Shown here piece by piece: positions 54,144-62,083 of a DNA stretch of 64,000 nucleotides. The DNA comes from Roseovarius sp. ZX-A-9 (lineage in GTDB: Bacteria > Pseudomonadota > Alphaproteobacteria > Rhodobacterales > Rhodobacteraceae). The stretch spans positions 124,001 to 188,000 of the forward strand of contig NZ_JAPWHW010000007.1 of NCBI RefSeq assembly GCF_028369135.1, read 5' to 3'. Made by a program: the position numbers and the translations under genes. How positions within the stretch are numbered: position 1 is the stretch's first letter; each line of letters opens with the position of its first letter. Under the pieces are notes generated by a model. The model worked only from the letters and a program-made list of their open reading frames with translations, was not told the DNA's origin and searched no databases.

Positions 54144-54770
54144 TTATTTTTGAGTCAAAGCCAATTTTGCGGCCAACGAAACGAAAACGAGACCCGACAC
54201 TCGATTGATCCAGATCTGGGCCTTTGGCGAACTTTTCAGCCAGGCCCCAAGTGACCCCGCAGCGACAGCCACAAAGCCGAAAACACAAAGTGTTGCCAGC
54301 ACCATCAATGCGCCCAGTTGATAAAACTGGCCAACGATTGGCCCGTTCTTCGCGTCTACAAACTGCGGAAGAAATGCAAGGAAGAAGATCGTGATCTTCG
54401 GATTGGTAATGTTCATGATCAGCCCCCGAAGGTAGAGCCTTGGAGCGGTTTCGGATGGTGTTGTCTCGCTGGAAAACTGGCTGGATGATGCGCGGAAGGA
54501 CTTCCATGCCAGATAGAGGAGGTAGGCTGCGCCAACATATTTGAGGACTGAGAACGCGTATTGAGAGGTCTGAAAAATGACCGCCACGCCCAATGCGACA
54601 GCAGTGGTATGGAACAGCAGACCTGACGCCAGTCCCAACGTTACAATCAGGCCCGCGACCCTGCCATGTAGTGCAGATTGCGTCAGGACAAAGATGTTGT
54701 CGGGACCGGGAACCATTGCCAACGCGAATGCTGCGCCGATGAAAAGCAGGGCAATGTCAAAAGGGATCAT
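54144..54770 (-). CDS. LysE-family translocator
   Basis: 208 residues, six membrane segments. FALAMVPGPDNIFVLTQS at the N terminus is the RhtB/LysE signature, and YLRGLIMNITNPKITIFFLAFLPQF follows mid-chain. It exports amino acids or related small amines. Single gene, convergent with the LysR gene. The 54039-54143 gap holds no recognised site. Confidence 0.93.
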   Translation of the reverse strand: MIPFDIALLFIGAAFALAMVPGPDNIFVLTQSALHGRVAGLIVTLGLASGLLFHTTAVALGVAVIFQTSQYAFSVLKYVGAAYLLYLAWKSFRASSSQFSSETTPSETAPRLYLRGLIMNITNPKITIFFLAFLPQFVDAKNGPIVGQFYQLGALMVLATLCVFGFVAVAAGSLGAWLKSSPKAQIWINRVSGLVFVSLAAKLALTQK

Positions 54771-54956
54771 TCTGGTGCAGCCTTCTGTGGAATATACCTT
54801 GTCGCGCCATGATGCGCTCGGGGTTAATACTTACGGGGGAGAATTGACAGAACATTTCAGAGCGCAGTTTTGTCCGCCTCGCGGGCATTCGAGGGGCTGG
54901 ACGCACAGCGCCGTTCGCTCGTCTGTGGCAACACTTCCGGTAAGGGGCTTGGCATA

Positions 54957-55024
54957 GGCCCGTGCGCTCTCAATGGTGCGGGCGCTTCGCATATGATCCG
55001 TGCCCTGGAGCAAATGCGAAGCGC
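54957..55024 (-). repeat. 68-bp intergenic repeat, copy B, with inverted repeat at its end
   Basis: Partner of 18727-18794. Gene-proximal inverted repeat of 11 bp, GCGCTTCGCAT (54982-54992) and ATGCGAAGCGC (55014-55024), begins 1 nt after the DAO-type gene stop, as in copy A. The shared outer part contains ATTGA-(C/G)-AGCGC. The remaining 54771-54956 holds no recognised gene. Confidence 0.6.
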
Positions 55025-55025
55025 T

Positions 55026-56345
55026 TTAGATATCGAAACGGTCCCGCAACCGGTAGACCATCACGGATGGGGCCAGGAACCACGGATTGCCGGTATAGAA
55101 GGGCCGCGTCGGAAACGGGATCTTCCCGAAGGCCGTTTCGCCTGCCGGATCATCCGCCGCCTGCAGGCCGATCTTCATGCCCAAATAGCTGGCCATGCCC
55201 ACGCCCGACCCGCAATAGCCCATCGCGTAGAACAGGCCATCATCCTGCCCGCAATGCATCAGCGTGTCGAAGGTGTAACCGACATAGCCCGACCACGAGT
55301 GGCTGATTTTCACGGCCTCCAGTTCGGGGAACAGCGCAACCATCATGGCCTTCAGACGCGGGCCGGTGACCACCGGGTTCATCTCTTTCAGCGAGACACG
55401 CCCCCCGAACAGGATGCGCTTGCGGTCGGGTGAAGGGCGGTAATAGACCACCAGCTTGCGGGTGTCCGACAGCACGCGGTTCGTGGGGACCAGCCGGTCC
55501 ATCACCTCTTTTGGCAATTCCTCGGTCGCGATGATGTAGGACCCGATGGGAATGACCCGGCGCTGGTGCCACGGGGTCAACCCGCTGGAGTAGCCGTTGG
55601 TGGCGACGATCACCCGGCGCGCCATGACCACACCACGCGCGGTGCTCACCCGAAATCCGGGAGCCTGCCGGTCGATCCCGGTCACCCGGCAGTGCGAGAT
55701 CATCTGCGCACCGGCGGCACGCACTACATCGCGAAGGCCCTTGTGGTAGAGCGCGGGATGCACGCTGGCGTGTTTGGGAAAGACGATACCGCCGTGATAG
55801 GCGTCGGTGCCCAGTTCTGCGTGCTGCTCGGCGCGCGGCACCAAGAAGGCTTCGGTGTCTATCCCGTCGCCGAGGGTGGCCACGTAAGAGGCCAGTTTGT
55901 CATATTGCCTGGCGGTGTGGGCGCCGTGGAACCGGCCCGGCACGTTCAGATGGCAATCGATACCTTCCTCGGTGATGAAGGATTGCAGATAGTCGAGCGA
56001 GCCTTGCGCATCGCGGATGATCCCGCGCGCCAGTTGCTCACCATATTTCCGCTTCAGCGCTGCAAAGTCCGGCTTGATCGAGGTCGAGACCTGCCCGCCA
56101 TTGCGGCTGCTGGCGCCATATCCCAGCGCTTCGGCCTCCAGCACCAATGTGCTGCGCCCGGCCCGCGCGGTGCGCAGCGCCGCATGCAGCCCGGTATAGC
56201 CCGACCCGATGACCAAAACATCGACGGATCTGGGCAATTCCGCGTCCCGCGCATCCTCGGGCGGGGCGGCCTCCCACCAATAGGGCTGGTCCTTGAAATC
56301 ATCCGTGAACATGGCGCGCCTCTGCATGGTTTCGTGCATCTTCAA
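55026..56345 (-). CDS. FAD-dependent oxidoreductase, PuuB-like (DAO family)
   Basis: Up to 439 residues; the ATG at 56312 (MFTDDFKDQPYWWEAAPP) may be the true start, since upstream starts overlap the GMC gene more deeply. Rossmann motif VLVIGSGYTGLHAALRTARAG and flavin loop GASSRNGGQVSTS are typical of gamma-glutamylputrescine oxidase and related amine oxidases. C-terminal YAMGYCGSGVGMASYLG is conserved. It is the last gene of the third Pot-type operon. Confidence 0.92.
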   Translation of the reverse strand: MKMHETMQRRAMFTDDFKDQPYWWEAAPPEDARDAELPRSVDVLVIGSGYTGLHAALRTARAGRSTLVLEAEALGYGASSRNGGQVSTSIKPDFAALKRKYGEQLARGIIRDAQGSLDYLQSFITEEGIDCHLNVPGRFHGAHTARQYDKLASYVATLGDGIDTEAFLVPRAEQHAELGTDAYHGGIVFPKHASVHPALYHKGLRDVVRAAGAQMISHCRVTGIDRQAPGFRVSTARGVVMARRVIVATNGYSSGLTPWHQRRVIPIGSYIIATEELPKEVMDRLVPTNRVLSDTRKLVVYYRPSPDRKRILFGGRVSLKEMNPVVTGPRLKAMMVALFPELEAVKISHSWSGYVGYTFDTLMHCGQDDGLFYAMGYCGSGVGMASYLGMKIGLQAADDPAGETAFGKIPFPTRPFYTGNPWFLAPSVMVYRLRDRFDI

Positions 56346-57945
56346 GGATCATGTCCGCCCCCTTTTCGCCCACCATGATCGTGGGCGCGTTGGTGTTGCC
56401 GGAGGTGAGCGTCGGAAAGACCGATGCATCCACCACTCGCAGCCCCTGCAATCCGTAAACCCGCAGGCGGGCATCGACAACATCCACGCGCGGGTCCGGC
56501 CCCATCCGGCAGGTGCTGACAGGGTGAAAGACGGTGCCCGCCCGCGCGCGCACATCGGCGGCAAGCGCCTCGTCGCTTTCGACCTCCGGCCCCGGTGCGA
56601 TCTCGGCCTCGATGATATCGGCCAACGCGGGGGCCGCGGCCAGCTTGCGGATAAAGCGCAGCCCCTCGACCTGTTCCTGCATGTCGAACTCGGTGCTGAG
56701 GTAGTTGGGGTGGATCGCAGGCGGCTTGAACGGATCGGGGGACGCGATCTCGATATGTCCGCGGCTCGTGGGCCGGGTCGGTTGCGTGCCGATCAGGAAG
56801 CCGGGAAAGGGATCGGGATTCATCAACGGCCGTTTGCCCGGTGGTGCCTTGGTGTAGCTGACCGGAGAGAAGAAAAGCTGCATGTTGGGCCGGGTCAGAC
56901 CGGGGCGGGTGCGTACGAACCCGCCTCCCTGATTGACCCCCAGCGACAGCGGCCCGCCGCGCGTCAACACATAGCGTAGCCCCTGCCAGAGCTTGCCATG
57001 CCAGCTGTGCAACTGGTTGTTCAGTGTGGGTCGCTTGCTGCGATAAAGGAAATCCATGCCCAGATGGTCCTGCAGGTGCTGGCCGACGCCGGGCGTGTCC
57101 TGCACCACATCCAACCCGTGCTCGCGCAAGAGCGCCCCCGGCCCCACCCCTGACAGCTGCAACAGTTGTGGCGAGTTTACCGCCCCTGCCGACACGATCA
57201 CCTCGCGGGCGGCCATCGCGCGGCGGGTCTTACCGTTCTGGCGGTACTCGACGCCTATGGCGCGGGTGCCCTCGAAGATGAGCCGCGTTGCCATCGCCCG
57301 CCGTTCTATCCGCAGGTTGGCCCGCCCGCGTGCTGGCCGGATATAGGCCCGCGCGGTGCTCATCCGCATCCCATCCTTGGCGGTGTTCTGGTAGGTGCCG
57401 ATGCCTTCCTGCCGCGCGCCGTTGAAGTCGGGGTTGTGCGGCACCTGTATCTGCTCGCCCGCGCGGATGAACTCCTGACAGAGCGGGTGCAGATAGCGGT
57501 CCATCGTGGCCACATGCAACGGTCCCTCGCCGCCGCGCCACGTATCCGCGCCCCGGTCGTTGGTCTCGGATTTGCGGAAATAGGGCAGCACGTCATCCCA
57601 GCCCCAGCCGGGATTGCCCATCGCCTTCCAGTCCTCGAAATCCTCTGGCTGGCCCCGCACATAGACCATCGCGTTGATCGAACTGGAGCCGCCCATCACC
57701 TTGCCGCGCGGCCAATAGGACACGCGCCCGTTCAGCCCGGCATCGGGCTGGCTCTGGTACATCCAGTTGACCGACTTGCGATAGAAGGTCTTGCCGTAGC
57801 CAATCGGCATCCAGATCCACAAGCTGGCATCAGAGCCGCCCGCCTCCAGCAACAGCACGCGGTGCTTGCCGTCCGCGCTCAGCCGGTTGGCCAGCACACA
57901 GCCCGCCGACCCTGCGCCGACGATGACGAAATCATACTCTGCCAT
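56299..57945 (-). CDS. GMC-family FAD oxidoreductase (choline dehydrogenase-like)
   Basis: 548 residues. VIVGAGSAGCVLANRLSADG at the N terminus, GRGKVMGGSSSINAMVYVRG-type text as PRGKVMGGSSSINAMVYVRG, the second GMC signature GAVNSPQLLQLSGVGP, and the active-site His in FHPVSTCRMGP. It oxidises an alcohol to an aldehyde. With a Pot-type importer and an amine oxidase, an amino-alcohol or choline-like substrate is reasonable, but no betaine aldehyde dehydrogenase or BetI is present nearby. Confidence 0.93.
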   Translation of the reverse strand: MAEYDFVIVGAGSAGCVLANRLSADGKHRVLLLEAGGSDASLWIWMPIGYGKTFYRKSVNWMYQSQPDAGLNGRVSYWPRGKVMGGSSSINAMVYVRGQPEDFEDWKAMGNPGWGWDDVLPYFRKSETNDRGADTWRGGEGPLHVATMDRYLHPLCQEFIRAGEQIQVPHNPDFNGARQEGIGTYQNTAKDGMRMSTARAYIRPARGRANLRIERRAMATRLIFEGTRAIGVEYRQNGKTRRAMAAREVIVSAGAVNSPQLLQLSGVGPGALLREHGLDVVQDTPGVGQHLQDHLGMDFLYRSKRPTLNNQLHSWHGKLWQGLRYVLTRGGPLSLGVNQGGGFVRTRPGLTRPNMQLFFSPVSYTKAPPGKRPLMNPDPFPGFLIGTQPTRPTSRGHIEIASPDPFKPPAIHPNYLSTEFDMQEQVEGLRFIRKLAAAPALADIIEAEIAPGPEVESDEALAADVRARAGTVFHPVSTCRMGPDPRVDVVDARLRVYGLQGLRVVDASVFPTLTSGNTNAPTIMVGEKGADMILEDARNHAEARHVHG

Positions 57946-57957
57946 GCTGCGCCCGCC

Positions 57958-58818
57958 TCAGCCGCCGGATTTGTCGCGCTGAATCACGACGCTGATCAGC
58001 GCCAGAAGGCCAGACCCGACAATCAGGAAGAACGAAACAGCGTTCAGCACCGGGGTAGAGCCGACCTTGGCCATGCGGTCATACATCGTGATGGTCAGCG
58101 GCGATTCCGACCCGACCAGAAAGAGCGTGGTGTTGAAGTTCTCGAAGCTCACAAGGAAGGCCACGATGCCCGCCGCGATCATTGCCGGCCGCAGGAAGGG
58201 AAGCGTGACCGTGCGCAAAACTTGCGCGCGCGTGGCCCCGAGGTTCAGCGCCGCCTCTTCCATCGTGTAGTCGAATTTCTTCAGCCGCGCCGTGATCACC
58301 AGCGACGTGATCGTGGTGATGAACGAAAACTGCCCCAGCACCACCAGCAGGATACCGGGTCGCAGGAATTCCAGCTCGATGTTGAGTTTGTCCTCCACCC
58401 CGTTGGCAATGTTGCTGGCCATGACCAGAATGGAAATCCCGAGGATGACCCCCGGAATGACCAGCGGCAGGATCATCAGGATGTAGAAGAAATTCTTGCC
58501 CGGAAAGTTTCCACGCACGAAGAGGAACGCGTTGGTCGTGCCGACAAAGACCGACAGGAACGACACCATCGCGCCGATCACTGCGGAATAGTACAGCCCG
58601 CGCAGCAACCGGCGGTCATGGAACATGCCCAGCTTTGGCTCGGTGTCGTTGAAGAACCAGTCCAGCGTGAAACCCTGCCACGGCAAGGCAGGGAACAGGG
58701 AATCGTTGAACGCAAAGGTCCCCGCCGCCACCAGAGGTGCCGCAAGAAAGATGAAGAACGCGATCACATAGGCGCGGTAGCCGATGAGGAGCGCTTTGTT
58801 CTGGGTTGCAACTGCCAT
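57958..58818 (-). CDS. ABC importer permease, PotC-like (Pot system 3)
   Basis: 286 residues, six membrane segments; coupling motif EEAALNLGATRAQVLRTVTLPF. It lies 15 nt after the PotB-like gene and 12 nt before the GMC gene. Confidence 0.94.
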   Translation of the reverse strand: MAVATQNKALLIGYRAYVIAFFIFLAAPLVAAGTFAFNDSLFPALPWQGFTLDWFFNDTEPKLGMFHDRRLLRGLYYSAVIGAMVSFLSVFVGTTNAFLFVRGNFPGKNFFYILMILPLVIPGVILGISILVMASNIANGVEDKLNIELEFLRPGILLVVLGQFSFITTITSLVITARLKKFDYTMEEAALNLGATRAQVLRTVTLPFLRPAMIAAGIVAFLVSFENFNTTLFLVGSESPLTITMYDRMAKVGSTPVLNAVSFFLIVGSGLLALISVVIQRDKSGG

Positions 58819-58833
58819 TTCTCTGCCCTCCCT

Positions 58834-59700
58834 TCAGCTTTTCGCGACTGTGTTGGCCAGCGTCTGACCTGTCAGTTTCAGACCCAGCCACACCACCAGC
58901 GACGTGAATGCCAAGAGCAGGAAGCCAAAGGCCGCGCCGCTCTCCCAGTTGAACCGGGTGATGAACTGGTCATAGATCTGCTCGGTGAACCAGCTGGAGT
59001 TTTTCCCGCCCAGCAGGATCGGTGTCAGGTAACTGCCTGCCGTCATCATGAAAACGACGATGCAGCCCGAGACGATCCCCGGCATGGCGTAGGGCAGGAT
59101 GATCTTGCGCAGCACAGTAAAGCCGCTGCCGCCCAGATTGTAGCCTGCCTCGATCATGTCGTCGCCCATCCCGTCCAGCGTCGACACGAGCGGCACGATC
59201 ATGAACAGGATCACTGTATAGACCAAGCCAATGATCACGGTGATATCGTTATAGAGAAACTCGATGGGCTGGCTGATCAGCCCGATATCTTGCAGGAAAC
59301 TCGACACGACGCCGGTTTCGCGCAGCAGCAGGATCCAGCCGAAGGCGCGGATCAGGTCGCTGACCCAAAGCGGAATGAGGCAGAGCAGAAAAAGCGCACC
59401 GCGCGAGCGTTTGCCCGCAATCTTGGCAATGTAATAGGCGATGGGAAAGCCAATCAGCAGCGCCAGAATAGTGACCAGAATCGACATCGACCCGGTGCGC
59501 AGCAGCGTGTTCCAGTAGATCGGCTCCTGAATGAAATCGATGTAGTTGCCAAAGCCGAATTCGTAGACACGCGGCGCGACCTTCTCGCGCAATGACAACG
59601 CGACGATGCCGATATGCGGCAGGATGATCAGCAAGAGCAGCCAGAGCGCGAAAGGCGCAAAAAGCAGGATCAGCGAGAGACGTTTGATATCGCTTTGCAT
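58834..59700 (-). CDS. ABC importer permease, PotB-like (Pot system 3)
   Basis: 288 residues, six membrane segments, usual PotB length. Coupling region IEAGYNLGGSGFTVLRKIILPY. SMSILVTILALLIGFPIAYYI is a conserved second helix. Confidence 0.94.
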   Translation of the reverse strand: MQSDIKRLSLILLFAPFALWLLLLIILPHIGIVALSLREKVAPRVYEFGFGNYIDFIQEPIYWNTLLRTGSMSILVTILALLIGFPIAYYIAKIAGKRSRGALFLLCLIPLWVSDLIRAFGWILLLRETGVVSSFLQDIGLISQPIEFLYNDITVIIGLVYTVILFMIVPLVSTLDGMGDDMIEAGYNLGGSGFTVLRKIILPYAMPGIVSGCIVVFMMTAGSYLTPILLGGKNSSWFTEQIYDQFITRFNWESGAAFGFLLLAFTSLVVWLGLKLTGQTLANTVAKS

Positions 59701-59708
59701 ATCCTACC

Positions 59709-60821
59709 TCACACCGCGAAACACATTGTCTGCTGCGCCGACCAACTGAGGCGCACCGCATCGCGGGCGCGCAGATCCTCGGGCCCACCGGTCACGACCA
59801 CATCGGCCTCGATCAGCTCGGCGCTGGGGCCGCGCACCAGCACCCGGCTGTTGGCCCCGTTGAAGAGGACGGAATCGACCGTGCCTGTCAGAGTGTTGTC
59901 CGCATTATCTGCGGCGCCGTCCTTTTTGGCGGAAATGAATTCGGGGCGCACGAAAATCTCGACCGCCTGGCCAGCACTCAGCGCCTCGCCCTCGCGGCGT
60001 TTGCAGATCATCGTCAGGCCAGCATCGGTTTCGACGCGGGCACTGTCGGATTTGACCTCGGCCACCTTTCCTTTCCAGCGGTTCGAGTCGCCCACGAAAC
60101 CGGCGACGAAGCTGGTGGTCGGATTGTGATAGAGCGCCTCTGGCCGCCCGATCTGCTCGAACCGGCCATTGTTCATGATTGCCACGTGATCGGACATCAC
60201 CAATGCCTCTGACTGGTCATGGGTGATGTAGACGAACGTGGTATTGAACTGGTGCTGCAGCAGCTTCAACTCGATCTTCATCGCTTCGCGCAGCTTCAGG
60301 TCCAGCGCGCCCAACGGTTCGTCCAGCAACAGCACATCGGGGTCCAGAACCATGCAACGCGCGATCGCGATCCGCTGTTTCTGGCCGCCCGAAAGCTGGT
60401 GAATCTCGCGCGTGGCCACATCGGGCAGCGCGATCCGCTCCAGCACGTTACGCACTTTGGGCTCAATCTCGGATTTGGGGGTGCCCGCACAGCGCAGACC
60501 GTAGGCGATATTGTCGTAGACATTCATCATCGGGAAGAGCGCCAGGTGCTGAAACACCATCTTCACGTTGCGCTTGTTCGGCGGCACATCCAGAACCGAA
60601 CGGCCCTTGATCCGAATGTCACCGCTGGTGGGTTTCTCGAACCCGGCGATCATGCGCATCAGCGTGGTCTTGCCGCAGCCCGATGGCCCGAGGATCGAAA
60701 AGAACGATCCGGACGGGATGACGAACGACACGTCCTCGACCGCGCGAACCGATCCGAAATCCTTGGTGATATTGGTGCATTCCAGATCGTAGGCAGCTTG
60801 GTCGTTCATGGGGGAGTCCAT
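59709..60821 (-). CDS. ABC importer ATPase, spermidine/putrescine type (Pot system 3)
   Basis: 370 residues: Walker A GPSGCGKTT, Q-loop FQHLALFPMM, signature QLSGGQKQRIAIAR, Walker B VLLLDEPLGALD, YITHDQSEALVMSD, C-terminal TOBE domain. A start at the ATG 60809 is an alternative. It follows the binding-protein gene across a terminator-like hairpin. Confidence 0.95.
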   Translation of the reverse strand: MDSPMNDQAAYDLECTNITKDFGSVRAVEDVSFVIPSGSFFSILGPSGCGKTTLMRMIAGFEKPTSGDIRIKGRSVLDVPPNKRNVKMVFQHLALFPMMNVYDNIAYGLRCAGTPKSEIEPKVRNVLERIALPDVATREIHQLSGGQKQRIAIARCMVLDPDVLLLDEPLGALDLKLREAMKIELKLLQHQFNTTFVYITHDQSEALVMSDHVAIMNNGRFEQIGRPEALYHNPTTSFVAGFVGDSNRWKGKVAEVKSDSARVETDAGLTMICKRREGEALSAGQAVEIFVRPEFISAKKDGAADNADNTLTGTVDSVLFNGANSRVLVRGPSAELIEADVVVTGGPEDLRARDAVRLSWSAQQTMCFAV

Positions 60822-60841
60822 CTTGGGTTATTGAAAAAGTC

Positions 60842-60870
60842 GGGGCGGCGTGCACGTGGCCCGCCGCCCC
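60842..60870 (-). terminator. Terminator-like hairpin between the binding-protein and ATPase genes (system 3)
   Basis: Perfect 9-bp stem, GGGGCGGCG (60842-60850) and CGCCGCCCC (60862-60870), with an 11-nt loop, 16 nt past the binding-protein stop. On the minus strand it is followed by GACTTTTTCAA, which makes it the most terminator-like of the three Pot hairpins. Confidence 0.75.
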
Positions 60871-60886
60871 AAAGGATCGGATCAGA

Positions 60887-61966
60887 TCATTCGCTGCCAG
60901 TGGCGGCTTTGATTTTTTCCAGCGTCTTGCCTTCCATGTCCTCAACACCCGGCGGGATGTTGGCGAAGAACTTCAGGTTGTCGATATCCGCGTCGGTGAA
61001 TGCGGCGTTCACGGCAGCCTTCTTGTCCTCGGGCAGCAGGTCCTTGGCACCTTTTACCGATGCGATTGCGCCGGTGCTGTTGGACATGATCGTGACGTTT
61101 TCAGGCTCCAGCACGAAGTTGATCCACTTGTAGGCGGCATCGTCGGCCTTGCCCTTGCGCGGCAATGCAAAGGTGTCGATCCACGCCAATGCACCGGTTT
61201 CTGGCGGCACGAACACGATATCTGGGTTTTGCGCGAACAGTTTGTACGCGGTGCTGTCCCATGTCTCGGATGCGACGATTTCGCCTGACAGCATCATGGC
61301 AGAGAGGTCATCGCCGCCCTTCCAGTACGCCTTGATGTTCGACTTGCACTCGATCAGCTTTTCCGCGACCTCGTCGAGGATCTTCTGATATTCGTCTAGG
61401 TCGGAATAGGCTGCAAACGGATCTTTGCCCATGGCAAAGGCCGTGCCCAGCAGGATTGTCCGCTTGAGCCGCATCGAGGTCTTGCCCTGATACGCGGGAT
61501 CGCACAGGTCATCCCAGCCGTTGACGTCGGGCGCCAGCGCCTTGTTCTTCATCAAACCGGACGTGCCCCACTGGTGCGGCACGGCATAGACTTCGCCGTC
61601 GATGGTGGTATTGGCCTTCACCCCGTTGAGCAGTGATTCGCTCATCGCTTCGGTGTTGATCTTGCTCAGATCCATCGGCTTGTAGATGTCATATTCCATC
61701 TGGGCGGAATAGATGCGGTCATGGCTTGGTTGCGCGAGGTCGAAACCGGCACCGCCGGTGGCGCGCAGCTTGGCAATCATTTCCTCGTTGTTGGAAAAGG
61801 TTACCTCAACCTCGATGTCGGGATACCTCTCTTCGAATTTTTGGATCAATTCCTCGGGGGCGTAAGAACCCCATGTCAGAAGCCGCAGCGTCTCGGCCGA
61901 GCCGACCGAAGCCGTCCCCAGCATCAACGCGGCTATCAGCCCCGTGGTTTTCAATGTTTTGATCAT
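60887..61966 (-). CDS. ABC importer solute-binding protein, PotD-like (Pot system 3)
   Basis: 359 residues from MIKTLKTTGL, with a GGGAGAA site upstream. Signal peptide about 1-23 (ending in GSA). ETLRLLTWGSYAPEELIQKF is very typical of PotD/PotF-class polyamine-binding proteins, as are VPHQWGTSGLMKNK and SNIKAYWKGGDDLSAMMLSG. First gene of the binding-protein/ATPase/PotB/PotC/GMC/DAO operon. Confidence 0.94.
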   Translation of the reverse strand: MIKTLKTTGLIAALMLGTASVGSAETLRLLTWGSYAPEELIQKFEERYPDIEVEVTFSNNEEMIAKLRATGGAGFDLAQPSHDRIYSAQMEYDIYKPMDLSKINTEAMSESLLNGVKANTTIDGEVYAVPHQWGTSGLMKNKALAPDVNGWDDLCDPAYQGKTSMRLKRTILLGTAFAMGKDPFAAYSDLDEYQKILDEVAEKLIECKSNIKAYWKGGDDLSAMMLSGEIVASETWDSTAYKLFAQNPDIVFVPPETGALAWIDTFALPRKGKADDAAYKWINFVLEPENVTIMSNSTGAIASVKGAKDLLPEDKKAAVNAAFTDADIDNLKFFANIPPGVEDMEGKTLEKIKAATGSE

Positions 61967-62037
61967 TCCATTCTCCCTTTTACACGTCGTTAACACGCCG
62001 TTCTTTTGGTCAAATTACCGCCAAAGCTTAGGCGTTG

Positions 62038-62083
62038 ATTGGTCTGCCGCTCATATCCATTGTGGAAAATTACGCAGACCAAT
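62038..62083. promoter_or_regulatory. Inverted ATTGGTCTGC pair upstream of Pot system 3
   Basis: ATTGGTCTGC (62038-62047) and its exact complement GCAGACCAAT (62074-62083) with 26 bp between, 72 nt before the binding-protein gene and directly behind the mocR stop. The core resembles the ATTGGCCTG and AATTGGCC copies upstream of mocR, so it is a likely MocR site; a mocR terminator is the alternative. Confidence 0.5.

Noticed and set aside
57166..59595. An 809-codon open frame on the plus strand
   Set aside because: It runs antisense to the GMC and both permease genes of the third Pot operon. It is rich in Arg/His/Gln as expected for an antisense frame in GC-rich DNA, and has no domain or ribosome site.
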